Shown piece by piece: positions 11,526 through 20,894 of a DNA stretch of 21,142 nt (position 1 is its first letter; each line of letters begins with the position of its first letter). The DNA is taken from positions 1-21,142 of the forward strand of contig JNEM01010804.1 of the NCBI GenBank assembly GCA_000697335.1, written 5' to 3'. The DNA comes from Conidiobolus incongruus B7586. Lineage: Eukaryota > Entomophthoromycota > Entomophthoromycetes > Entomophthorales > Conidiobolaceae. The notes under the pieces are model-generated. The model had not been told where the DNA came from, did not search any database, and saw only the letters and a list, made by a program, of their open reading frames with translations. The position numbers were made by a program, and so were the translations under genes.

Positions 11526-11837
11526 TGTTATAGTGAGGAGAAGTTTTAAGAAAATTGATATTATCACGAGCCAGTATGCTCATCTCCTATTCAATATACT
11601 TACATCAACTGAATATAAGGGCCATTCTCTCCTCACATTCTCTCCTCACATTATTTGCCACTTCAGCTCTATCCTTTATTTGGCTGATGATACAAGTCAC
11701 CGGAAAACCTCATAAATCTCCTTACCCTATTCACTCTATATAAAACCTGGAATTAGAGCTATCCTTCAGGTGATGAGCTCGATCTGGGTCCTCCCAGCTA
11801 TTCGCCTTAAACCAATAAACTCCCTCTCTCCCTAACA
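11526..11837. mobile_element. LTR-like segment of a retrotransposon (fossil, possibly solo LTR)
   Basis: The 312-bp segment starts TGTTA and ends TAACA, the inverted TG...CA ends usual for LTRs. Inside are a TATA box (TATATAAAA, 11737-11745), a perfect 5-bp-stem hairpin (11784-11797) and AATAAA (11814-11819) near the right end, which is LTR grammar for the plus orientation; a weaker TATA/AATAAA pair can also be read on minus, so orientation is open. It is clearly less AT-rich than its flanks. GTTAT occurs at 11527-11531 and 11838-11842 and could be a target duplication or chance. No second matching LTR and no gag or pol sequence is recognisable in the window. The family cannot be fixed; Ty3-like is possible from LTR length and ends only. 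Confidence 0.5.
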
Positions 11838-13049
11838 GTTATCTGGAATTCCCCAGATCTCTCTCTCGTATTTAAATTAATTCGAACATGGCTTTCCCAA
11901 CTTGTGTTGATATAATCCCTAAACTGCAATATAAATGGAGCAAATTAAATTAATAATGGCTATTAAAATCAACACCAGAATATGAATCTAATTTAAAATG
12001 ATATTTTAAAAAATTGTTACAAAATCATAAAAAAGTATAAAAATAATCACTAATTTTGTTTGAAGCAATACATAACGGTTACAACATTGCAATTTATGTT
12101 TATTATTCAAGTCCTTATTTTGAGTTTAATATTATATTTTATTGAGGTCAGATCTTTTATGGATATCAATATCAGTGTAGTCCAGGTACCTGGTTCTGAT
12201 TCAAAAAGATCACGGATAATGTCCTTGGGGCTCATATTCATATGAGGACTAAAGGCTCATCGTTCATTCAAAAACCAGCTACTGTTGCCAGCTATTCATC
12301 CTGATTATTCCAACCCATTAAACTTCTGAATCCACTAGTCTGAATCTATGAAACAATTTATGACATACCGAATTAAACATAATCTCTTTCATTTTCTATT
12401 CTAATATTCGTACATAAAAATTACATTTCTTTGTATTTGATCTTATCAGGAAGTCTATATTGTTTGGATTATCATTGTTTTCTTGAGAGTGATACTATTA
12501 GTATCTACAGCGAATTATCAAATCACTTATAATCTTAAGCCAATTTGAATTTCTCTTGACATCAACCAGAAACATTTATCAAAATCCAATGCTTGTTTTG
12601 ACCTTGAACAAATGTAAGATAATAGTATTTTATATAAAAAAGTTTCAGTAATAGTAATTATGCATATATGAATAGTGTTATCAAATAGTGAGTACAAATA
12701 TAGATTTATTGGAAATGTCTAAAATAATGTAATTTAAGATAATAATATCTATTTCAAATAATATTAAACTTATCAACTTTACCAAATTAATATATGTTCA
12801 AGGTCTAATTCAATTTACCTTTCAACTTCAAATATTAAGGAGAATTTATATTTTTTTCAGAAAATACTCTGTCACAAAATATAGTTGAATGATAATATTA
12901 AAATAAAGCTAAATTTTTTGTGTAGAATAGATTTTATTCTTATATGAAATATATTTCACTTATAAAGGAATAGAAACAATATTAATTAATAAAATCTTAA
13001 TTGGTGGTGTTATAAAATTAAATCATAACAGGGTTTAAGCAAAATTCAA
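11838..13049. other. Unassigned stretch between the LTR-like segment and fungalysin
   Basis: From 11838 to about 12420 the DNA stays less AT-rich than the spacers and may include leftover element sequence. A 6-bp-stem hairpin (ATCTGG and CCAGAT around AATTCC, 11841-11858) follows the LTR-like end directly, and CCAGCTATTC recurs at about 12288. The open frame 12060-12245 starts with TTG and has no known motif. From 12420 on it is ordinary AT-rich DNA forming the 3' flank of the fungalysin gene. No gene can be supported. Confidence 0.45.
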
Positions 13050-15317
13050 TCAATTTGGAAAAATAACTCCCCAATTATAATCTGAATCGGTAGTCACATT
13101 TGTTTCATCTGGGAAGATAATTCTGGTAGGATAGCGAAAACGAGCACCGGTAGGTCTTGGGTGAGCAGTCTCCTGAGTTTCAGTTGGAAAAACAAATCTT
13201 CTGGTAGAGCTTCGAGTAGTGGTGTGGGTATCATCTGGGAAAACAATGATATCAGGGTTTCGAGAGCGAGTGTTGGTAGGTCTTGGGTGAGCAGTCTCCT
13301 GAGTTTCACTTGGGAAGACAAATCGTCTGGTAGAGCTTCGAGTAGTAGTCTGAGTGTCATCTGGGAAAACAAATCGTCTGGTAGAGCTTCGAGAACTAGT
13401 GTTGGTAGATCTTGGACGAGTAGTTGTCTTAGTTTGACTTGGGACAGCAGCTCCCCCATTACAATCTTGAGGCACTTTAAAACCATTGACGGCGCGATTA
13501 TTATTGAAAGAGGCATTGCTTCCTAAACCACGTTTGGCAAACCCTTTCCAAAGTTCACACTTATGTTTCTCTCCAGTCAACATCTTTTCGGCCAAAATAA
13601 TAGCATCACGAGCTTGAATAAAGTTAGGATTACAAGGTTGGAGCTTCATACCATCAATAAGAAGTCTAATGAAGAGAGTGTTACCATGATCATGTTTTCC
13701 AGAAAGGAGATCATTACTGAAACCAAGTTTTTCAATCAAATTCCAATAAACTTCATATAAAATTTCTGCCCAAATTGTACCAATACGATGACGACTAGTC
13801 TGACGATTAATATTTTGATAATAATCAGGATTTACTGATCGCTTAGTGGAATATGGATAAGGACGTATAGTTTTCTCTGTATTTTTTGAGTAAGAACCAA
13901 GACCAAAATCTGTATCTCTGTTATGTTCAGGACGAGTTAGTATGATATAGGACATTGTATCGCCCCAACCTTCTCCCAATCCACGAGAAACGAGCTTGCT
14001 TAGACAATTAGAATTAGCAGAGCCTCCAGTTAAGCGATTGGACAAACCATGCGTATATTCGTGGATAATAATACCATTGTCCAAATCACCATCGCGATGT
14101 ATAGTTGCAGTATTCCAGAGGTACATTCTCATACGAGGTTTTCTGCCATCAGGGGGAGTGGCAAAATTAGCATTATTGTAACCAGCACCATCTTGAGCTT
14201 GAGCAATAACAGAGTCACCTCCAAGGCCACCCTTTCCAAAGTTATTCTCTTGAAAATTACCAGCAACTTCATTGAAACCATGCATATAAAAGATATCATG
14301 CAACATGTTATTCATATAGAATAAATTGGTGATCGAAGCGTTAACATATTGAGATGGATGTTGGTTGAAATCAATAGGATAGGTGAAATTCAAATTAACG
14401 CTTCCATCAGGCTTTGGAGCAATCCTTGAATTGTTTAAGAGTTTGCTGTTGTCAAATGCAGCTACATTGTTTCCAATGGTGGTGGTGAACTTTCTTCCAT
14501 TACCCAGATCATGCCATCCGAGAGGTGAGGCAATAGAACTTCCTTGTTGAGTAACTTTCTTACGTTCGCCATCAGCTGGACTACTCGTTGGAATTGCATA
14601 TACATAATACTCAGCTTCATGAATCCAGTCGTTGAGAGCAATTATTTGGTTATTAGGAGCGACGTAAGCATTTAACCAGTTTTCGTCTAAATCAGTTTCT
14701 AAATCCCAAACTGGCATTAATTCTCCTGATTCATTTTGAATATATTTATGACTAGCTTTTACTCCAGCAGGGACCATAGGAATGTTGGTAATTATTGCTT
14801 CGTCGACGTTTGATTGTCCCTTTATCTCTACCATTTGGCTTTTATCAACGCCCATGTCAACATTGATGTGTTTGAACAAAGCTTCAACAGAATCGACAGA
14901 TTTACCAAAATTTTCAAGTCTTGATTCAGTTTGTCTCTTATTATCATAGAAAGAATTACCATAGGAGATAACCTTTCCATTTTTATCAACATTAATATTC
15001 ATATCACCGTTAACAACTTCAATACCATTATAGATTTGTCTGAGGTAGGCATGAGTGATACCATTGTCGGATGTGTAATAGTTCTTGACCATATAATCTT
15101 TACCATCAGTATAGCCAAATTTAGTCTCAGCAAATAACTTTACGGCTTCAATCCCGGTAGGTGAGGCCATTCTACTTTGAATTTCTCCATCGGAATCACC
15201 CATAATAGCAAATTCACTATGGGTCAATTCAGGAACGATGGGTTCAATTTTCAATCTAGCTTGTGAGTACCCATTCAAGCACAAAGAGATGACAATTGAA
15301 ATGATTTTATAATTCAT
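13050..15317 (-). CDS. Secreted M36 metalloprotease (fungalysin) with repeat-bearing C-terminal tail
   Basis: A single exon codes for 755 aa. Residues 1-20 are a signal peptide (hydrophobic 5-14, likely cut after SQA). An FTP-type inhibitory propeptide follows, best seen at 78-124 (THAYLRQ, NGIEVVNGD, GKVISYGNSF). The mature enzyme probably begins near 235. The catalytic domain carries NNMLHDIFY, GNFQENN, QDGAGYNNANFATPPDG, the zinc site HEYTH (His419, Glu420, His423) and GLGEGWGD with the third ligand Glu449, 30 residues after His419 as in other fungalysins; it ends near Cys619. All catalytic parts are present. It cleaves proteins outside the cell after self-removal of the propeptide. Known fungalysins are about 630 aa; the extra 125 or so residues are a Ser/Thr/Arg-rich tail with repeats. 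Lack of introns contrasts with the SDR genes. ATG at 15317 is the only start that gives the signal peptide. Confidence 0.97.
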   Translation of the reverse strand: MNYKIISIVISLCLNGYSQARLKIEPIVPELTHSEFAIMGDSDGEIQSRMASPTGIEAVKLFAETKFGYTDGKDYMVKNYYTSDNGITHAYLRQIYNGIEVVNGDMNINVDKNGKVISYGNSFYDNKRQTESRLENFGKSVDSVEALFKHINVDMGVDKSQMVEIKGQSNVDEAIITNIPMVPAGVKASHKYIQNESGELMPVWDLETDLDENWLNAYVAPNNQIIALNDWIHEAEYYVYAIPTSSPADGERKKVTQQGSSIASPLGWHDLGNGRKFTTTIGNNVAAFDNSKLLNNSRIAPKPDGSVNLNFTYPIDFNQHPSQYVNASITNLFYMNNMLHDIFYMHGFNEVAGNFQENNFGKGGLGGDSVIAQAQDGAGYNNANFATPPDGRKPRMRMYLWNTATIHRDGDLDNGIIIHEYTHGLSNRLTGGSANSNCLSKLVSRGLGEGWGDTMSYIILTRPEHNRDTDFGLGSYSKNTEKTIRPYPYSTKRSVNPDYYQNINRQTSRHRIGTIWAEILYEVYWNLIEKLGFSNDLLSGKHDHGNTLFIRLLIDGMKLQPCNPNFIQARDAIILAEKMLTGEKHKCELWKGFAKRGLGSNASFNNNRAVNGFKVPQDCNGGAAVPSQTKTTTRPRSTNTSSRSSTRRFVFPDDTQTTTRSSTRRFVFPSETQETAHPRPTNTRSRNPDIIVFPDDTHTTTRSSTRRFVFPTETQETAHPRPTGARFRYPTRIIFPDETNVTTDSDYNWGVIFPN
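13095..13395 (-). repeat. Coding repeats in the fungalysin tail
   Basis: Residues 643-741 repeat the block RSSTRRFVFP at 643-652, 660-669 and 702-711, spaced 17 and 42 residues apart (51 and 126 bp; the DNA word CTGGTAGAGCTTCGAG begins at 13201, 13327 and 13378). A second block, TQETAHPRPT, occurs twice (672-681, 714-723). A looser motif of two aliphatic or aromatic residues plus FP and acidic residues or Thr recurs five or six times (649, 666, 690, 708, 733 and the end at 751). The DNA copies are nearly identical, indicating recent expansion or ongoing homogenisation. Confidence 0.9.
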
Positions 15318-15349
15318 GTTAAAGATTAAGATTAAATAATTAGTTTGAC

Positions 15350-15369
15350 TTGATCAACTTGTTAACAAG
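15350..15369. promoter_or_regulatory. Two abutting palindromes in the fungalysin leader
   Basis: TTGATCAA (15350-15357) is followed without a gap by CTTGTTAACAAG (15358-15369), both perfect inverted repeats. They lie between the TATA-like run and the ATG at 15317, where a repressor or activator dimer could bind or the 5' end of the mRNA could fold. The function is not known from the sequence. Confidence 0.35.
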
Positions 15370-15370
15370 G

Positions 15371-15394
15371 TCTTTATATATATATATATATATA
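15371..15394 (-). promoter_or_regulatory. TATA box / (TA)10 run of the fungalysin gene
   Basis: Read on the minus strand this is a TATA run ending in TATATAAAGA, about 55-77 bp upstream of the ATG, and no other ATG intervenes. The good TATAAAG end makes it a plausible core promoter; the repeat part (15375-15394) could vary in length between strains and alter promoter strength. Confidence 0.5.
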
Positions 15395-15643
15395 TTTTCT
15401 TCTCCTAAATGAGGTCTTTTATTATCAATATACAGATTTTATTAATATAGTTAAATGTTTCAATCATGGTGTATAGAATAATACAATAACTATTATTACA
15501 TAAAATGGTAATTTGATTTTCATATTATTCACCTATTTTAATAAAATAGGAAAAATGTGATAATTTAATTAGAATGTTAAATGGAATTTTGATCGGATGT
15601 AAAGTTGATTAATCAATTTTAATAAAAAACGGATATTTACATA

Positions 15644-15844
15644 TTAGGAAAATACAACAAGGATTTTTATAGTGAAATTCTGGATTTCATAAGCAAATAT
15701 AATAGTAATGATATTATTTACCATTAACTCGGAACTAATGTATATGATCTTGTGAATTATTATCAACCGAAGTTGACACCCACAGCTATGATTACAACAA
15801 CTTTTACAGCAATTAAAACATTGATAATCAACAAAATTTTTCAT
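15644..15844 (-). CDS. Doubtful small Cys-rich ORF
   Basis: From the ATG at 15844 a 66-aa frame runs to 15644. Residues 9-22 contain CFNCCKSCCNHSCGC, seven cysteines in 15 residues in a CxxCCxxCCxxxCxC spacing that recalls small metal-binding peptides. The following 40 residues are hydrophobic and Ile-rich and do not look like a metallothionein. No good TATA box or signal peptide is seen. It may be a chance frame or a first exon; I cannot tell. Confidence 0.12.
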   Translation of the reverse strand: MKNFVDYQCFNCCKSCCNHSCGCQLRLIIIHKIIYISSELMVNNIITIIFAYEIQNFTIKILVVFS

Positions 15845-16381
15845 CTTGAACAAAATTAAATACATTAAATTTAAATTTGGAAACACTGTAAATTTTTTAC
15901 TCCTAATAAGGATATTCAATATACTTGGTTTAACAGAAATCAAAATATTTTCATTTATAGCAATAAAATATTATGATACAATAAATAACATTTATAAAGA
16001 ATATTCTTCAATTTTCGACAAGCAAGCCAAGAATCATATCCCGGTACTTATTTTTGTTCCAATATAACATTTTATTATATAAAAATATTTAAGTTATTTT
16101 ATTGAAGTATATCAATATGATTACATCGTCTACAGAATATGTAAAATATTGTGTTTCAATTATTGTATCGACTGTGTAGTGCTATTTTTTGATAGTTTAT
16201 ACAGTCTAATAATAATCCTTGTATTAATACTTAGAAACTAATTTTAATTTATAATATAAGTACTATTGCTGAACTTAATATTTTTTTCAATAAATCCATT
16301 ATGAAAATTAATAGCTCATTTTTCATATTCAAATTAAATAAAATAAATATTCAATTTTAAAATCAACTATCCCATAATATC

Positions 16382-16383
<2 letters not shown>

Positions 16384-16418
<35 letters not shown>
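16384..16418. repeat. (TA)17 microsatellite
   Basis: An uninterrupted TA dinucleotide run of 35 bases, the longest simple repeat in the window. It lies in a gene-free spacer. Confidence 0.95.
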
Positions 16419-16424
<6 letters not shown>

Positions 16425-17615
16425 ATAAGATTTTTCAAAATATTAAAAACCTGCTTCCTAGAATTGAATCAAATTTATAACTGATTTTGTAATTTTTCAA
16501 CGTTAAATTATTCTGAAAATAGAGATTTTATTAAAATTTCTACTTTGAGTAAAATAAGTATACTTTAGGCAAATTACAATACACAAGTACATAATTTGTT
16601 TTTAATAAAATTAGATAAACTAAATATATATATTTTATTTATAATTGATATTGAAATAATATAATATTAAAACTTTGGTTTAATTTTTATTTCAAAGACT
16701 AAGATATGTAACAGATACTTGAAATGGTCTGATCTTGTAGCCATTGTATATCAAAGTTGCTTTTACAACAATTAGTTCTAATAATTATATTCATATTTAA
16801 ATGAAATATAGTGATATATTTAAGTATTCAATCTCCAATATATAAATACATATGTTAAAACAAATAACATCAAGCTTGTTGAAAAATTAAAAAAACTTTT
16901 GTTAATATTCGATTTGATTTATTTTAAAATATACTATAAACCCATTGAAAGCCAAATTTTATATTTTTTTTAGAATAAATAATCAATTATTTGCAATACT
17001 CTTTAGTAAGTAAAAGTGGATTAAAATTTTAAAATTAAATCAGGTCTAAAATTTAAGGAAATTTAATTTTTGTTTCCATTCCGGGATTAACTATTGTGGA
17101 TAAATGTTGCATGTGGCGAAAATTGACAGGTATTGAATTGGAACATAATATTCTTATTAAATATGTTTTTAATTATTTTTAAACAATTGTTTGCATTTAT
17201 ATCATATAAATCAAAATTATAATGTATATTAAAAGTGTTCACCTATAAAAACACAACGTCATGACATTAATTCTAAGTCAATATATAGGTCATTAATATT
17301 CAAATAATTCACTGAACATTTAATATCACTGTTTACCTGACAATTTGACTCAAACTGTCCAGATTCGATTATTATAAGTAAAATCAAAAATCTAGATTCA
17401 AAACAAGAAATGAACCTTGTTGGGAAAAATGAATAGCTTGGTGTAGAATAATATTCATTTTGAAAAATTTTTAAAAATCTGTACTCTAAAAAAGAGATGC
17501 TTTTGTTAATGAATTGTATAAATGATTCAATTAATTCAAGTAAAATAATGATTAGAGAGAGTATATCTGTAGTTAGACTATATAGTTTATAAATATTGCA
17601 ATGACAAATATTATC

Positions 17616-17640
17616 TATAATATAATATAATATAATATAA
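17616..17640. repeat. (TATAA)5 microsatellite
   Basis: Five perfect tandem copies of TATAA in a gene-free spacer. Confidence 0.95.
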
Positions 17641-18329
17641 TAAATTCATAAAAGTTTCATAGATAAAATATTTATAATAATAATTCACATTATATAATAT
17701 ATTTTAAATATTAGGGTTAAATATCCTGATTAAAGCTATTTAATTTATGACCTTATAATTATATAATAAAAACATTGTTATCTTCATTCTTTAATACTTT
17801 ACATTATTGTGTTTACAATGTATTGCATGTAATATCAAATAGAAGATAATATATAACAAAAAGATATATTTCATTTATATACCTAATATAATTAATCCAA
17901 GATTTATTGAAAGAATATTGAATTATCCAATCCAATTTATATTGCAATTAGCTAAAAACGCAAAATCACTGAATTTTATGAAGATATAAATTTCATATTT
18001 TGATATATAATATTAAAAAAGAAGTTCATCATTCAAATAATTTTAAATCATTTTCTTTATTTATTATATCAAAAATTTGAATCAGAAGTCAAAATAATTT
18101 TTAAATATACTAATTCAATAATAATAAAATATTAAATTGATTATATTTAAGGAAGTTTAATTTTTTTACTTGGTGATAATATATCATTCTTAGAATGTGG
18201 TAATTAATTCTTTATATTAGTCCTATATTTTCTGTGAGATCAACTTTGCAAATTATTAATGATTATATTAATTACATAACTTCTCAAGCGATTTTAAAAC
18301 GTAATTTAAACTTCATCAAAATCTAATTT

Positions 18330-18720
18330 GTGTTGCTAAAACCTATTTGACATCTGGCTACTTTTCATAGAAAAACACTTGTTTCAGTTGCCACATTCCA
18401 CCGCTCTATCTCACCTCAATTTTTAATCCTGAAGAAGTTTTGAATTTTCTCTTAAGCACCGAATCAAAAACCACTCTTTGTATTTAAAAGTTTTTATATG
18501 TACTCTCCATCAAAGGAACATTAATAAATAATTCAAACATGATCGAAAGCATTAATGAGTATCAGATTTACTGTTCGCTGGTTCCACTTTCATCCTAAAA
18601 TAAGTTTGTCTTCTTTCCATTTGCTTGAGAAAGCTAATAATACAATCCTCACTATTCCTTTATTAGCAATTCACCACTACCCAATCTAACCACACTTCAA
18701 AATAAGAATGTTTTCATAAT
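18330..18720. other. Less AT-rich, pyrimidine-rich island of unknown nature
   Basis: The plus strand here is rich in C and T and distinctly less AT-rich than both flanks. No open frame or domain is recognisable. Short stretches resemble the LTR-like segment at 11526-11837: TTGCCAC followed by GCTCTATC (18388-18410 against 11655-11673), and CACTCT followed by a TATA-like string. It may be an older, diverged LTR of the same kind or another unnamed element remnant. Confidence 0.3.
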
Positions 18721-19137
18721 GTCTTGCAAAAATAATTGTAATGTCTAAAATTACTTTTAACTGTTTATTTAACATATCAAATGATTTTTCAAATATTATT
18801 AATTTACTACAGGTATCTTATCATTTTTTTATTACAAAATTTTTATTACTTAAATTAAATTTAAAAAATATACTATGTTTATTTTTGCCATCGTAATTTC
18901 AAAATAAAGTTTATCAAAAATAAATACTTTATATCATTGTTTTAAACTAGAAAATTATCTAATTTGATAATTAAATTATTTAAATTAAAAGATATTATTG
19001 AAATTAAATATAATGATATAAAATACTTAAATTCAATATAAATTATTATGAAATATTAAATACAAAAATACTTGTTGCTTGCAATATTAATGAAAATATC
19101 AAGTTAAATTAAAACAATAAAATGATTATTAATATTG

Positions 19138-19570
19138 ACAACCGTAAACGTGGGAGGACGTAGTCTTTTAGAGCTTAAACAGGGAATCTCCAGTGGTAAA
19201 TGATAGATTACCACAAAATTAAGGGAAATTAAGAGGGTTCACCAAATTAGGTGAAAATAGCTTACTGCAAATCAAGGTCTTTGAATAAAGTAAATATCTC
19301 ACTCTCGTCACAACTCAATACTTTTTGTGAGTGTTACAAGAAAAACTTAGAGACTAGATACTTTTGAAAATGAAGATAGAAAGATAGATTTATTGATTGG
19401 TTTGTGATGATCTTATAATAGTTTCAATTGTTGAGTTTAGGTGGCTATGAATAACTTCAGGTGGAAAGCACTAAGTTAAACTAGTTTATGAAATGAGGTA
19501 CTTCCAATGTAACTTCTTGTATTAGTACAATAGTTAAAGTTTCTTCAGTGATGGACAAGATTATTCCCCA
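19138..19570. other. Less AT-rich island of unknown nature with a hairpin
   Basis: This island has sharp edges: to the left DNA of nearly pure A and T, to the right the CpG-free zone. It contains GTGGTAA and TTACCAC as a perfect 7-bp stem with an 8-base loop (19193-19214), several CpG, and no useful open frame. It could be part of an old mobile element or a non-coding transcript; no family is recognised. Confidence 0.3.
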
Positions 19571-19644
19571 TCAATCTCTATTAATAATTAATATAAATAT
19601 AAATATATATAGATATTTGAGACTTATTACCATAGAATTGAAAA

Positions 19645-19757
19645 AATGGGAAATTTTTTAATTTTTAATCTTTCAAACATATTATTAGTTTCAAATAAAA
19701 AAATATATACAAAACAAATAGGAAAATAAATAGTTTTGAATTATATATATATATATA
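19645..19757 (+). repeat. Direct repeat, left copy
   Basis: Begins AATGGGAAATTTTT and includes CAAACATATTATTAGTTT; ends in a TA run. It matches 20786-20894 in the same orientation with scattered differences, 1141 bp apart. The pair brackets the Tc1/mariner fossil. Being direct rather than inverted, it is not the terminal repeat of that transposon. Confidence 0.85.
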
Positions 19758-20093
19758 CTAACCTATAAAAGTAAGTTATAAAATTAAAATTACTTATATA
19801 TTTACTTATATCTTAAACAATTCTTAATTAAATAAATTTAAATTAAAATATATAATTTACCTATATTAGTTGATTATAACTAACTATATTAGATTATATT
19901 TCATTATCTATTGGTTAATATAACAAAACTTCAAATTTAACTAAGGTGAGTTATAAATTTATGATTTTATAAGTTAAAAGGATATAAATAGCAAAAATTA
20001 TATATCTTTTTTTTCTTTTATTATATTATATATATTATAAAACTATTAAGTTAATATATTAGAATTAATATTATAATGTTTAAATGTCTCTCT

Positions 20094-20785
20094 AAAAAAA
20101 TTCACTTATATATTAATTAATTTAATGATAAAAATATATTAACTTATAAGATTATTAGAATTACTAATGTTAGTTATTCTACTATAGTTAAGGTTATTAA
20201 AAATAATATTAAAGAAACACTTATATTCAAACTTAAATATGTTAAGATTATAAATAAGTATAATAAAAAGTATATTTATAGATTAGTTGATAAGTAAGTA
20301 TAATATTTTTATAAAAATATAATAAGAATTATAAAACTATATAAGAATATTAATTAGTACTAATAATATTATATATATTTTATATTAAAATAGATGCTAC
20401 TTATATTTTAACAAAAAACCCTTTAATTAAAGAAGTTTTATTATAAAATTAAGTAAAAGTTAAAATATTAACACTAAAGTTAAACTAAAATTAACTAGAG
20501 TAAAGTTATTTAGTTTAATAAAACAAAAATATATCTTAATAAATTTAATTAACAAGTTAAATATTTCAAAAATAATAAAAAACTACTTAATAACTATTAT
20601 ATTATTATAACCTAAAAATATAATAGTAAGTTAATTATAGTTTAGGGATATATATTATCTTTAGATATAAAGTATCTTTGTAAAGTTAATAAGGGAATTA
20701 ATATTGAAATATATTAAAATATTTTAAATAATGAATTAAAAAAACTATTGAGTAATATAAGTTAAATATTATCTAAATTTAAAGT
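20094..20785 (+). pseudogene. Tc1/mariner transposase fossil, 3' truncated
   Basis: One plus frame keeps Tc1-type order without frameshifts: an HTH region with NVSYST (20166-20183) and VIKNNIKE, then YIYRLVDK (20271-20294), a segment matching the DWSKVIWSDETKI catalytic region (20496-20531), IIV*GYI matching MVWGYI (20634-20651), LCKVNKG (20676-20696) and ILNNELKKTIE (20721-20753). It is full of in-frame stops, nearly all explainable as G:C to A:T changes; the first catalytic Asp codon reads AAT and the following Glu codon AAA. Homology stops just before the expected second catalytic Asp region (usually QDNDPKHTS), exactly where the right direct repeat begins, so the 3' third is missing. No inverted terminal repeats were found. 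It is an old, dead DNA transposon. Confidence 0.8.
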
Positions 20786-20894
20786 AATGGGAAATTTTTC
20801 AATTTTTAATTTTTCAAACATATTATTAGTTTGAAATAAATAAATATATATAAAGTTAATAGGAAATTATATACTTTTAATATATATATATATA
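20786..20894 (+). repeat. Direct repeat, right copy
   Basis: Second copy of the repeat at 19645-19757. Its left edge coincides with the point where the transposase homology ends, so the repeat either inserted into the transposase or marks a deletion junction. From 20895 to the window end only AT-rich, CpG-free sequence without recognisable content follows. Confidence 0.85.

Larger units (their letters stand above)
15395..18329. other. AT-rich spacer upstream of fungalysin
   Basis: No gene is convincing. A minus-strand open frame from an ATG at 15844 to 15644 has a cluster of seven cysteines but otherwise looks like chance coding in AT-rich DNA. Two microsatellites are present (16384-16418 and 17616-17640). 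The stretch 17060-17460 is a little less AT-rich, without any motif I recognise. Confidence 0.55.

Noticed and set aside
11491-11743. Two overlapping plus-strand open frames
   Set aside because: They run through the LTR-like segment and include a tandem CTCTCCTCACATT duplication; no protein family features.
12060-12245. 61-aa plus-strand open frame
   Set aside because: TTG start, hydrophobic chance-like N-terminus, no motif or partner exon.
12240-12345. Possible second LTR sharing CCAGCTATTC with the LTR-like segment
   Set aside because: Only about ten bases match well and the ends and TATA/poly(A) order are missing, so it was not called a partner LTR.
13094-13516. 140-aa minus-strand frame overlapping fungalysin
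   Set aside because: Out-of-frame reading of the same repeats; the repeat period is a multiple of three, which keeps other frames open as well.
13161-13526. 121-aa plus-strand repetitive frame
   Set aside because: Antisense shadow of the fungalysin tail repeats.
17255-17275. CGTCATGACATTAAT resembling the CRE region of SDR gene A
   Set aside because: Only half-sites in the wrong arrangement, with no gene nearby.
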